A DNA stretch of 64,000 nucleotides from CAYSCX01 sp964429575. GTDB lineage: Bacteria > Desulfobacterota > Binatia > Binatales > Binataceae. The notes beneath the pieces are model-generated. The model ran no database searches. It was not told where the DNA came from and was given only the letters and a program-made list of their open reading frames with translations. Location: contig CAYSCX010000007.1 of NCBI GenBank assembly GCA_964429575.1, positions 29,885 to 93,884 on the forward strand. Direction: 5' to 3'. Position numbers and translations under genes: made by a program. Below, in pieces: positions 45,633 through 52,710 of this stretch (the first letter of the stretch is position 1; every line of letters starts with the position of its first letter).

Positions 45633-45710
45633 GGTGGGTGTAGCTCAGCTAGGTAGAGCGCCAGGTTGTGGCCCTGGTGGTCGAGGGTTCAAATCCCTTC
45701 ACTCACCCCA
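45633..45710 (+). tRNA. tRNA-His (GTG)
   Basis: Acceptor GTGGGTG/CACTCAC with the extra 5' G (45633) opposite C73 that marks tRNA-His; anticodon stem CCAGG/CCTGG with loop TTGTGGC (GTG); T-loop GTTCAAAT; CCA encoded at 45708-45710. Confidence 0.95.
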
Positions 45711-45742
45711 AACATCCTGCTACGAATCCAAGGCTTCTGGGT

Positions 45743-45815
45743 GGGCCGTTAGCTCAGTTGGCAGAGCAGGTGACTCTTAATCACCGGGTCCCCGGTTCGA
45801 GTCCGGGACGGCTCA
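45743..45815 (+). tRNA. tRNA-Lys (CTT)
   Basis: Acceptor GGGCCGT/ACGGCTC (one G-T pair), A73; anticodon stem GGTGA/TCACC with loop CTCTTAA (CTT); T-loop GTTCGAGT. CCA not encoded. Last of the cluster. Confidence 0.95.
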
Positions 45816-45997
45816 CCCAGATGACCGCGCACATTGCTTCTGTCTGGCGGCGCACCGCCGATTGGACGGCTTTCGAGGCACCGAAATCGCGTCCTAACGC
45901 CGGTTAGGTTCCTCACGACGGCGGCGGCGTGGTGAAAACGCTCCGACTACTCGTTACAGTCGAGACTGCGGACGAATCGAGTCTGTAGCGGATTCAG

Positions 45998-47002
45998 GTG
46001 AGCATTCAGATCACCAATGCGGGCGCCGCGGGCGCCGTCTCCCGCGCTGAACTTGCGCGGCTGCGCCGCGAGTTCGCGCAAAACCACTGCGTCCTCCTGC
46101 GCGGACTGTTCGATCGGGCGCTGCTACGTGAAATCGCCGAACCGATCGCGCGAAGCGGCTTTCGGCCGAAGAAGCATGCGCGGCTTGGCACCGACCTCGC
46201 CATCAGCAACCTGACGGTGCCGGGCGCACTAACCTTCCTCGTAAACGACTCCAAACTGTTCGATCTGGTGCTGGCGATCACTGGTTGCCCTCGGATCGGA
46301 TCGTTCGGCGGAAGGATTTATCGCATCGCACCCCGGCGCGGTCAGAACCTGACGTGGCACAACGACATGCTGCCGAGGCGCCTGGTCGCGATCAGCATCA
46401 ACCTTGCGTCGCCGGCGTGCGAAGGCGGTCGGCTGCAGATTCGCGACAGCCGATCGCATCGGTTGCTGCACGATGTAGCGAACCGCGGATATGGCGATGC
46501 TGTGCTGTTCGAAATCGCTCCGCACCTCGAACATCGCACTACGGCGGTGGTAGGGCGAACGCCCAAGACTGCGTTTGCCGGATGGTTCATGTCGGCCCCC
46601 GATTACGTTCGGACTTTGAAACGGCTGTGCGCGCGCGATCGCTCTCGAAGCGGACCGCGCAGCGGCGCCCTTCGCGAGGGTGCGAGCGGTGACGTCGCAC
46701 CCTCGCGGCGTGCCGAGCGTTGCGATGCTGTCGTATTCAGAACGATCGGTGACGAGACCGTCGTATTGGATATCAAGCGCGGGCGTTATTTCGGTCTCGA
46801 TGAGGCGGGCAGTCGAATCTGGGATCCGCTGGTGCGGGGCAGACGGCTTGGCGACATCGCTGCGACGATCAGCCGTGAATTTCCTGTCTCCCGCGAACAG
46901 GCGTCACGAGACGTCGCGGTTTACGCGCGACAACTCGAAGCGCAAGGGCTGATCCGGCGGCGTGGCGGCGCGGGCCGGGCTCGGGCGAAAAATTCACGCT
47001 AG
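45998..47002 (+). CDS. 2OG-Fe(II) oxygenase fused to PqqD-like RiPP recognition domain
   Basis: 334 residues in two parts. Residues ~20-205 form a 2-oxoglutarate/Fe(II) dioxygenase domain of prolyl-hydroxylase type: iron ligands H121-x-D123 in WHNDM and H179 in HLEHRTTAV, and a 2OG-binding basic residue at K190 (TPKTAFAGWF). After a basic linker (205-242), residues ~243-320 are a PqqD-like domain (VVFRTIGDETVVLDIKRGRYFGLDEAGSRIW), the fold that binds leader peptides in RiPP pathways. The fusion suggests a peptide-hydroxylating enzyme that recognises a ribosomal peptide substrate. No precursor, cyclase or transporter is recognised beside it. Start GTG at 45998; alternatives inside would cut the oxygenase domain. 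Confidence 0.78.
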   Translation: MSIQITNAGAAGAVSRAELARLRREFAQNHCVLLRGLFDRALLREIAEPIARSGFRPKKHARLGTDLAISNLTVPGALTFLVNDSKLFDLVLAITGCPRIGSFGGRIYRIAPRRGQNLTWHNDMLPRRLVAISINLASPACEGGRLQIRDSRSHRLLHDVANRGYGDAVLFEIAPHLEHRTTAVVGRTPKTAFAGWFMSAPDYVRTLKRLCARDRSRSGPRSGALREGASGDVAPSRRAERCDAVVFRTIGDETVVLDIKRGRYFGLDEAGSRIWDPLVRGRRLGDIAATISREFPVSREQASRDVAVYARQLEAQGLIRRRGGAGRARAKNSR

Positions 47003-47082
47003 TGCGCCGCGGCGCGCTCGATAGCACGCGTCATTTCCCGGTACCTTCGCTCCGCGAGACGTACCGCCACTCACGCGGCCGG

Positions 47083-47871
47083 TCAGTCGAGTTCGGCGGC
47101 GGCGCGCCTGCCGAACGTACTCGTAGGCGCGGCGCGGACCGCGCGTTCGAATGCGCGGCGCGCGTCGTCCGCGCGATCGACGCGCTTTAGCGCAATTCCC
47201 AGATAGTACGAGCACACCGCATTCGTCACGGAGCCGGCCGATCGTGCGGCGAGCAACTGCTCGAGAACCGCGATCGCATCTTGCGGTCTGTCACCTGTTG
47301 CAAGTGCAGCTCCGAGAGTTCGATTCAGTGCGCGGGTCGCATCGCCTGAATCCCCGGTTAGGTCCTGGAGCGTTTGGCGCGCGATCCTCTCGCCTTCTTC
47401 TGCTTTCGCGAGTTGAACGTTGCACCACGCAATATCGTTTCGCAGGTGCGCTCTCCAACTGGAATCGAGCGAGCCGAGCTCAATCTGCTCGAGCTTCGCG
47501 AGAGCCTCGGCGTAGCGTTCATCAGCAAGCAGACGTTCCGATTCCGCTACCGGTAGCAGCGGCCGCGTCCGCCGGCTGGTTCTAACTAACGCAAGCAGGT
47601 CGCCGGCGTGACGGCGCGCACCCGCGAGGTCGCCGCGCGCGAGAGCGGCGCGATACTCGGCGCGACCTACCGCAACAAGGCGGCGTTCGATCGCGCGTCC
47701 GAGAAACCAGCCTGCGGGAAGCAACAATGCGATGAGCAGCGCAAGCGCCGGGGGCCAGAAGATGGGCATCCCAACCGCGACCGCCGCAAAACCATAGATC
47801 GCCACGGCTGCGATGCTGAGCAACATGCCGCCTGCAGCTGACGCAATCAGGATTCGCGCCGGAAGGTTCAC
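47083..47871 (-). CDS. TPR-containing membrane protein
   Basis: 262 residues: two hydrophobic helices (about 7-30 and 38-58), then helical repeats with TPR spacing (YAEALAKLEQIE, AIAVLEQLLAARSA, CSYYLGIALKRVDRADDARRAFERAV). Probably a membrane-anchored scaffold; partner unknown. The GTG start at 47871 directly abuts a repeat element and has no ribosome-binding site, so the true start may be slightly inside or the insertion removed the original leader. Converges with the 2OG-PqqD gene. Confidence 0.65.
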   Translation of the reverse strand: MNLPARILIASAAGGMLLSIAAVAIYGFAAVAVGMPIFWPPALALLIALLLPAGWFLGRAIERRLVAVGRAEYRAALARGDLAGARRHAGDLLALVRTSRRTRPLLPVAESERLLADERYAEALAKLEQIELGSLDSSWRAHLRNDIAWCNVQLAKAEEGERIARQTLQDLTGDSGDATRALNRTLGAALATGDRPQDAIAVLEQLLAARSAGSVTNAVCSYYLGIALKRVDRADDARRAFERAVRAAPTSTFGRRAAAELD

Positions 47872-48032
47872 TTAGCAGGCTGTTGAAAAACGCATTTTCA
47901 ACAACCTTCTCCCTCTCTCGCGTCTCCCCCAGAGGGGGAGAAGATTAGGAAGGCAGCCGACTTTCACGCAGGGTGTCGAGGGCAAAGTCGCTGCCAGCTT
48001 GGAACTCGAGGCTTTTCTCAACACCCTGCTAG
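47872..48032 (-). repeat. TAGCAGG palindromic repeat, reverse orientation
   Basis: 161 bp from TTAGCAGGCTGTTGAAAA to TTTCTCAACACCCTGCTAG, read as the reverse complement of the 43-kb copy. The single-end hairpin GCAGGCTGTTGAAAA/TTTTCAACAACCTTC and the TCTCCCCC/GGGGGAGA hairpin are kept; the middle is shortened and the long GGGTGT hairpin is weakened (GGGTGTCGAG). Confidence 0.8.
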
Positions 48033-48308
48033 GTTGCTTTATCGTAGGCTTGCGCGCGAATTTCAACCTGGCTTCGCAGTCAACTCGATCCGCGCGCGCT
48101 CACGATTCGAATTGCGCCCTGCGTTTGCGAGCGAGCAGGACCTCGCTGTGTGATTCGAATAGCCCGCCTTCTCCTTGTGCGAGCGACCCCCACCACAACG
48201 CGGCGGCATGCAATTCCACCGCGATCGGTTTCGGCGTCTTGGTGCTAGACTCCGGCGGCGCGGACGCCGCGCGAATCCAGGTGCGGCGCGCGAGTAGGAG
48301 CAGCGACG

Positions 48309-49238
48309 ATGCGACTGGTGACTTACACGTTTCGAGGAACCACGCGGATTGGTGCGATGCTCGGTGATGCCGACGTCGTGGATCTCGCGCGTTCAGCCCG
48401 GGTGCATCAGCTCGCGGCTGTGCCAGACAACATGCTCGCGCTGCTCGATGGTGCCGACGCGGCGATGGCAGCGGCGCGCGCCGCGCTTGACGCGGCGGCG
48501 AAGAGTTCGTCGAAATCGCGCGACGCGCTCGCGGCCGCCGGCGTGATATTCGGGACGCGCGAGCCGGGCTTCAGGTTCGAGGCGCCCGTGCCGCGCCCGC
48601 CCAAAGTGTTGGCAATCGGCCTCAACTATCGCGACCATGCTGCCGAGGCCGGCGCCCAGCTACCGAAGCAGCCGGTGGTGTTTACCAAGGTCTCGACCTG
48701 CATCATTGGGCACGGCGCGCCGATTCACCGTCCGATGGTCAGCAGCGCGGTCGATTGGGAAGGTGAGTTTTGTTTCGTGATGGGAAGACGCGCGCGCCAC
48801 ATCACCGCGGCCGAGGCGCTGAAATACGTCGCGGGCTACGCGATCGGCAATGACGTCTCGGTGCGCGACTGGCAATTCCACTCGGGCACCTGGATGATGG
48901 GCAAGGGATTCGATACGCACGGCCCGCTCGGTCCGTACTTGGTGACGCCCGACGAGGTCGGCGACATCAAGAACCTCGACCTGAAGACTTGGGTGAATGG
49001 TGAACTCAAGCAGAGTTCCAACACCAAGCATCTCATCTTCGGCGTCGGCGAGCTTATCGAGTACATTACCAAGGCGTTTACGCTGGAGCCCGGCGACGTG
49101 GTGTTCACCGGCACGCCGGCGGGCGTCGGGTTTTCACGCAAGCCGCCCGAGGCGCTCAAACCCGGCGACGTTGTTCGCATCGAAATCACGCGGCTGGGCG
49201 TTCTTGAGAATCCGGTGATCGCGGAGCCAGAGGGCTAA
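48309..49238 (+). CDS. Fumarylacetoacetate hydrolase-family protein
   Basis: 309 residues with the FAH catalytic fold: GLNYRDHAAE, DWEGEFCFVMGRRARH (metal-binding Glu), GNDVSVRDWQFHSGTWMMGKGFDTHGPLGPYLV and VVFTGTPAGVGF. Members include 2-hydroxyhepta-2,4-diene-1,7-dioate isomerase/decarboxylases, acylpyruvases and oxaloacetate decarboxylases; the reaction is not determined by sequence. GTG/ATG start at 48309 with AGGAGCAGC upstream. Single gene next to the tRNA-Pro cassette region. Confidence 0.85.
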   Translation: MRLVTYTFRGTTRIGAMLGDADVVDLARSARVHQLAAVPDNMLALLDGADAAMAAARAALDAAAKSSSKSRDALAAAGVIFGTREPGFRFEAPVPRPPKVLAIGLNYRDHAAEAGAQLPKQPVVFTKVSTCIIGHGAPIHRPMVSSAVDWEGEFCFVMGRRARHITAAEALKYVAGYAIGNDVSVRDWQFHSGTWMMGKGFDTHGPLGPYLVTPDEVGDIKNLDLKTWVNGELKQSSNTKHLIFGVGELIEYITKAFTLEPGDVVFTGTPAGVGFSRKPPEALKPGDVVRIEITRLGVLENPVIAEPEG

Positions 49239-49298
49239 GCGTCGCTCACGGCGCCACCTATTGACCCATCCGGAATGCGGCGCAGGAAGGTGGGAAAG

Positions 49299-49739
49299 AT
49301 GAAGGCCCGGTCCGTCATTCGTACGCTGAAGAATCCCAAGTCGCTGGAACCGTTGCTTGCCATCCGCGACGAGCGCGAATACGACGTGGCGGTCGAGCGC
49401 CTCAACACTCTCGTTGACGAGACTGGTGACGATCCGAAAGATCGGCGCTATCGATTGATTGAAACGCTGAGTGTGCTTATCGAGGCGTACGATCGGGAAC
49501 ATCACGGGCTGCCCGAAGCCTCGGGCGTTGATGTTCTCCGTTTTCTGATGGCGGAACACGGGCTTACTCAAAAGGACCTGCCCGAGATAGGCAGCCAGGG
49601 CGTCGTTTCCGAGGTGCTCGCCGGCCGTCGGGCGCTCAACGTGCGCCAGATTCAGGCGCTCGCTGCGCGTTTCGGCGTCGAGGCGGGCGCGTTTATAGAG
49701 GGTCGCAAGTGCGCACATGGTCGCCGCTCGGCGGGCTAG
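49299..49739 (+). CDS. HigA-type antitoxin without a toxin partner
   Basis: 146 residues of the HigA/COG5499 antitoxin type: an N-terminal helical region (DYDVAVERLNTLVDETGDDPKDRRYRLIETLSVLIEAYDREHHG reads as in the family) and a C-terminal helix-turn-helix (EHGLTQKDLPEIGSQGVVSEVLAGRRALNVRQIQALAARFG). HigB usually lies directly upstream; here the FAH gene ends 60 bp before, so the toxin is missing. ATG at 49299 has GGAAGGTGGGA upstream. From 49329 on, the gene and its downstream flank are repeated at 51258-51717. Confidence 0.75.
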   Translation: MKARSVIRTLKNPKSLEPLLAIRDEREYDVAVERLNTLVDETGDDPKDRRYRLIETLSVLIEAYDREHHGLPEASGVDVLRFLMAEHGLTQKDLPEIGSQGVVSEVLAGRRALNVRQIQALAARFGVEAGAFIEGRKCAHGRRSAG

Positions 49740-49788
49740 GCTCTGGTGTTAGGCTTTGGTCGGGGCGGCCGGATTTGAACCGGCGACC
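49329..49788. repeat. 460-bp direct repeat, copy 1
   Basis: Near-identical to 51258-51717 (offset 1929 bp); I count only three substitutions in the part compared by eye (GCCATC/GCCGTC, TACGAC/TACAAC, CTCGTT/GTCGTT). Carries most of the HigA gene plus the 3' portion of tRNA-Pro. Confidence 0.85.
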
Positions 49789-49809
49789 GCGCAGCCAAGC
49801 GTGTGCGAG
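49757..49809 (-). pseudogene. tRNA-Pro (GGG) 3' fragment, copy 1
   Basis: On the minus strand: CCA, acceptor, T-arm and a damaged anticodon arm (still CCAAGCGTGTGCG on the plus strand). The D-arm and 5' acceptor strand are lost. First of three copies of this tRNA end; likely an attachment-site scar. Confidence 0.75.
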
Positions 49810-49904
49810 GGTAATTCGCTAATATCACTCAATCTCACCTGGTAGTCACGGAATCTGTGTCTGCCAAGGGTCTTGTGCCTAGAGACAATTGGCGTCATGG
49901 TGAC

Positions 49905-49933
49905 TTGACATTATGACGTTAGAACGTCAAAAT
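49905..49933 (+). promoter_or_regulatory. Promoter and operator of RHH-RelE module
   Basis: TTGACA (49905-49910), 17 bp, then CAAAAT (49928-49933). A perfect inverted repeat TGACGTT-AG-AACGTCA (49914-49929) fills the spacer. The expected transcript start falls on or next to the ATG at 49940, so the message would be leaderless. Confidence 0.55.
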
Positions 49934-49939
49934 TCAACT

Positions 49940-50173
49940 ATGCACACAGGAGCCAAGCGGGCCACAGTCTATTTCGACCCTGAGGTTCATCGGGCGCTGA
50001 GGTTTAAGTCTGCGGCGAGCGAGCGATCGATTTCCGACATGGTTAACGAGGCCGTGAGGTTGAGTCTCGCTGAGGATGCGGAGGACCTGGCGGCCTTTAA
50101 TGGGCGGGCGAAGGAGCCGAACCTGGATTTCGAGCGGGTGGTCAAGGCGCTGAGGCGCCGTGGCAAAATATAG
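49940..50173 (+). CDS. Ribbon-helix-helix antitoxin
   Basis: 77 residues. N-terminal ribbon-helix-helix (KRATVYFDPEVHRALRFKSAASERSISDMVNEAVRLSL), typical of CopG/RelB-like antitoxins, then an acidic tail (EDAEDLAAF) that would cover the toxin. The toxin gene overlaps its end by 14 bp. Start taken at 49940 from the promoter position; an ATG at 49913 lies inside the predicted promoter. Likely represses its own operon through the palindrome at 49914. Confidence 0.78.
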   Translation: MHTGAKRATVYFDPEVHRALRFKSAASERSISDMVNEAVRLSLAEDAEDLAAFNGRAKEPNLDFERVVKALRRRGKI

Positions 50174-50423
50174 GCTCTACATCAAACGTTCCGCGGCGCG
50201 AGAACTCGAGAACGTGGGGCAGCGGCGCGACCGCCAGCGTGTGGTGGCGCGAATCCAAGCGCTCGCCGAGGATCCCCGGCGGGCCGGCTGTGAGAAGCTG
50301 GCGGGTCATGCGGATCGGTTCCGCATTCGGCAGGGCGACTACCGGGTGGTGTACTCGGTCGACGATGCACAACTGGTCGTCGTGATCTTCAAGATCGGCC
50401 ACCGCCGGGACGTGTATCGCTGA
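50160..50423 (+). CDS. RelE/ParE-family toxin
   Basis: 87 residues: AKYRLYIKRSAARELENV, then ARIQALAEDPRRAGCEKLAG and RFRIRQGDYRVVYSVDDAQLVVVIFKIGHRRDVYR, the standard RelE-type barrel with conserved RQGDYRV and HRRDVYR basic residues. RelE toxins cut mRNA on the ribosome. GTG start at 50160 inside the antitoxin gene, so translation is coupled. Frame intact, so the pair may be active. Confidence 0.85.
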   Translation: MAKYRLYIKRSAARELENVGQRRDRQRVVARIQALAEDPRRAGCEKLAGHADRFRIRQGDYRVVYSVDDAQLVVVIFKIGHRRDVYR

Positions 50424-50563
50424 GCGACTTCGGAGGGAACGATTGCCACAATCCAACTCCTGATCCGATTTCTTCGGCAACCATTCGACTTCGCCCAGAG
50501 CTGGGCTCGAAAGGGGACTTGAAGAGAAGAGGGGACCGCGGAACACAGGCGACGTCGAGTGGT

Positions 50564-50604
50564 TGGTCGGGGCGGCCGGATTTGAACCGGCGACCACACG
50601 CACC
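50564..50604 (-). pseudogene. tRNA-Pro (GGG) 3' fragment, copy 2
   Basis: About 41 bp, identical to the 3' end of the intact tRNA at 51689 (CCA, A73, acceptor, T-arm and five bases of anticodon stem), then diverging at TTGTGC. A clean-edged fragment of this size at a tRNA end is what site-specific integration leaves. Confidence 0.75.
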
Positions 50605-50634
50605 TTGTGCGTCACATAGCACAAATGCTATGTT
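50605..50634 (+). promoter_or_regulatory. Promoter and operator of HigB/XRE module
   Basis: TTGTGC (50605-50610), 18 bp, TATGTT (50629-50634). A perfect 8-bp-arm inverted repeat ACATAGCA-CAAA-TGCTATGT (50614-50633) overlaps the -10. The transcript should begin about 7 bp later, on the GTG start at 50641, again leaderless. Confidence 0.5.
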
Positions 50635-50640
50635 AGTTAG

Positions 50641-50972
50641 GTGCCGGTGTGGGCGGTTGAGATTCTCAGTCAAGCGGTTGAAGCTGAGCTGCTTGCTCTG
50701 CCGAAGGACATGCAAGCCCGCTTTGTGAGGATTTCGGAGCTCCTGGAGAGCTTCGGACCACAGCATGTGGGCATGCCGCATGTGAGGCCGCTCTCGGTGA
50801 GAAGCTTTGGGAAATGCGGCTCACGGGCTCGGCAGGTATCGGCCGCGCGATTTATGCGGCCGCGTCCAGGCAGCGGCTCGTCGTGCTGCACGCGTTCGTA
50901 AAGAAGACCCAGCAGACTCCGCAGCGCGCGATCGAGTTGGCGCGTAAGCGGTTGAGGGAGATTAGACCGTGA
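50641..50972 (+). pseudogene. HigB/Gp49-type toxin, frameshifted
   Basis: Reads VWAVEILSQAVEAELLALPKDMQ... to MPHVRPL, then loses frame at a CTCTC run (50791-50795). Skipping two bases restores GEKLWEMRLTGSAG, IGRAIYAAASRQRLVVLHAF and KKTQQTPQRAIELARKRL, ending at 50972 and giving about 109 residues, the usual length of phage Gp49-like HigB toxins. As it stands the product would be an altered 86-residue protein. The restored stop overlaps the antitoxin GTG by 4 bp, the normal coupling. Likely an inactivated toxin; a sequencing error or programmed shift is possible. Confidence 0.75.
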
Positions 50973-51250
50973 CGAAGCGCCTGGACTCCGTGAAAAAGAC
51001 GATGTTGGCGGACCATATGGTCCGCGAGGCTTACGCCGCTCTGGATGAAGAATTCGCGCTGGCCCGCGAGCTGATCGCGGCCCGCGTTCGTGCTGGCCTC
51101 ACCCAGGCTGAGTTGGCCCAGCGCATGGGCACGACGCAGTCGGCCATAGCCAGGCTTGAAAGCGGTGTCCGGCTGCCCAGCGTCAAGACGCTTCTTCGCT
51201 TCGCTAAGGCCACGAGATCGCGAGCAGTCCTCAAGTTACGCGCAGCCTGA
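50969..51250 (+). CDS. XRE-family antitoxin of HigBA type
   Basis: 93 residues with a helix-turn-helix (AARVRAGLTQAELAQRMGTTQSAIARLESGVRLPSVKTLLRFA), as in antitoxins that follow Gp49-like HigB toxins. The GTG start overlaps the toxin stop. It should bind the palindrome at 50614. With the toxin frameshifted it is now an orphan. Confidence 0.8.
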   Translation: MTKRLDSVKKTMLADHMVREAYAALDEEFALARELIAARVRAGLTQAELAQRMGTTQSAIARLESGVRLPSVKTLLRFAKATRSRAVLKLRAA

Positions 51251-51257
51251 AACGAGT

Positions 51258-51668
51258 AAGAATCCCAAGTCGCTGGAACCGTTGCTTGCCGTCCGCGACG
51301 AGCGCGAATACAACGTGGCGGTCGAGCGCCTCAACACTGTCGTTGACGAGACTGGTGACGATCCGAAAGATCGGCGCTATCGATTGATTGAAACGCTGAG
51401 TGTGCTTATCGAGGCGTACGATCGGGAACATCACGGGCTGCCCGAAGCCTCGGGCGTTGATGTTCTCCGTTTTCTGATGGCGGAACACGGGCTTACTCAA
51501 AAGGACCTGCCCGAGATAGGCAGCCAGGGCGTCGTTTCCGAGGTGCTCGCCGGCCGTCGGGCGCTCAACGTGCGCCAGATTCAGGCGCTCGCTGCGCGTT
51601 TCGGCGTCGAGGCGGGCGCGTTTATAGAGGGTCGCAAGTGCGCACATGGTCGCCGCTCGGCGGGCTAG
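51258..51668 (+). pseudogene. 5'-truncated second copy of the HigA antitoxin
   Basis: Identical, apart from three bases noted, to codons 11 onward of the gene at 49299; the first ten codons and promoter are replaced by the end of the XRE module. The frame stays open upstream into that module, so a fused start is possible, but no ribosome-binding site is seen. Confidence 0.7.
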
Positions 51669-51717
51669 GCTCTGGTGTTAGGCTTTGGTCGGGGCGGCCG
51701 GATTTGAACCGGCGACC
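51258..51717. repeat. 460-bp direct repeat, copy 2
   Basis: Partner of 49329-49788. This copy ends within the intact tRNA-Pro gene, showing that the tRNA end was part of the duplicated segment. Confidence 0.85.
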
Positions 51718-51762
51718 ACACGCACCCCAAGCGTGTGCGCTACCAGGCTGCGCCACGCCCCG
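51686..51762 (-). tRNA. tRNA-Pro (GGG)
   Basis: Minus-strand tRNA: acceptor CGGGGCG/CGCCCCG, A73, encoded CCA (51686-51688); D-arm GCGCAGCCTGGTAGCGC; anticodon stem CACGC/GCGTG with loop TTGGGGT (GGG); T-loop GTTCAAAT. Its 3' end faces the toxin-antitoxin array and is repeated at 50564 and 49757, so it is the presumed integration target. Confidence 0.93.
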
Positions 51763-51818
51763 ACCGTGAGTACGGATCGGCGATTATAGTCCGCGGAATC
51801 GCACGGCAATACCGCGCA

Positions 51819-52562
51819 CTAGCCCTTCTTCTTCGGCGCCACCCTCGGGCGCCATTGCACGAACGATCGCAAATCCACCGAGAACGTCCACGCATCTCTC
51901 GGTTGATTGATCAGGTGCACGATCTCCTCGCAAATTCGCACCGGTGACACGAAGTGCGACGGGTCCTCACCCGGCATCGACTCGCGCACCCGCGGCGAAT
52001 CGACCGCGCCATCGACGTCCAGCGCCGCCGCGTGAATCCCCAGGTGCATGAACTCGTATGCCGCCGACTCCGCGATCGCGCGCTGCGCGACCTTTGATGC
52101 GGTGTATGCGGAGTACTGGGCCGGCCCGCCGCGCGTCTCCGACCCGAGCACGAAAATGATCGTGCCGCCGCCGCGCTCGATCATCTTCGCGACCACCGCC
52201 TGCGTGCAAAAGAACGGCCCGTAGGTGTTCACCTTGAGCTGAAAATCGAAATCTTCCTCGGTGATTTCGGTCAGTTTCTTTTTTAGATACGCGCCCGCGT
52301 TGTTAATCAGCACCGAAATCGGACCCAACTCCCGTTCGACTGCCTCGACCGCCGCGAGGACCTGTTCGCGCTTGCTGACATCGGTCGGCGTCACCAGCGC
52401 CTTCCCGCCTTGCGCGCGAATCAGCTCGGCGGTTTCCTCGAGTTGCGATTTTGTCCTCGCTATCAGCCCGCATGCGTACCCTTCGCGCGCGAGCCGCTGT
52501 GCGATATCCCTGCCGATTCCGCGTCCCGCGCCCGTCACCAAAGCGACCTTTGTTTCTGGCAT
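51819..52562 (-). CDS. Short-chain dehydrogenase/reductase
   Basis: 247 residues: TGAGRGIG (10-17), NNAG, GSETRGG with the Ser, and Y-x3-K in YTASK. C-terminal PKKKG tail. Similar to 3-oxoacyl-ACP reductase-like SDRs; substrate unknown. It is transcribed away from the next gene and toward the tRNA-Pro. Confidence 0.83.
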   Translation of the reverse strand: MPETKVALVTGAGRGIGRDIAQRLAREGYACGLIARTKSQLEETAELIRAQGGKALVTPTDVSKREQVLAAVEAVERELGPISVLINNAGAYLKKKLTEITEEDFDFQLKVNTYGPFFCTQAVVAKMIERGGGTIIFVLGSETRGGPAQYSAYTASKVAQRAIAESAAYEFMHLGIHAAALDVDGAVDSPRVRESMPGEDPSHFVSPVRICEEIVHLINQPRDAWTFSVDLRSFVQWRPRVAPKKKG

Positions 52563-52710
52563 ACCGCGCGCAATCTTAGCCGGAGCGGCGATATGTGAAA
52601 ACCGCCGCCGGCGGGAGCCGTCCGCCGAGGTAATTTCTTTCCTTTGCGCGACGCGTGCGTGGTGATAGTGGATTGGGCCTGGGTCGGCTCACCACGGACG
52701 AAGCCCCGGC

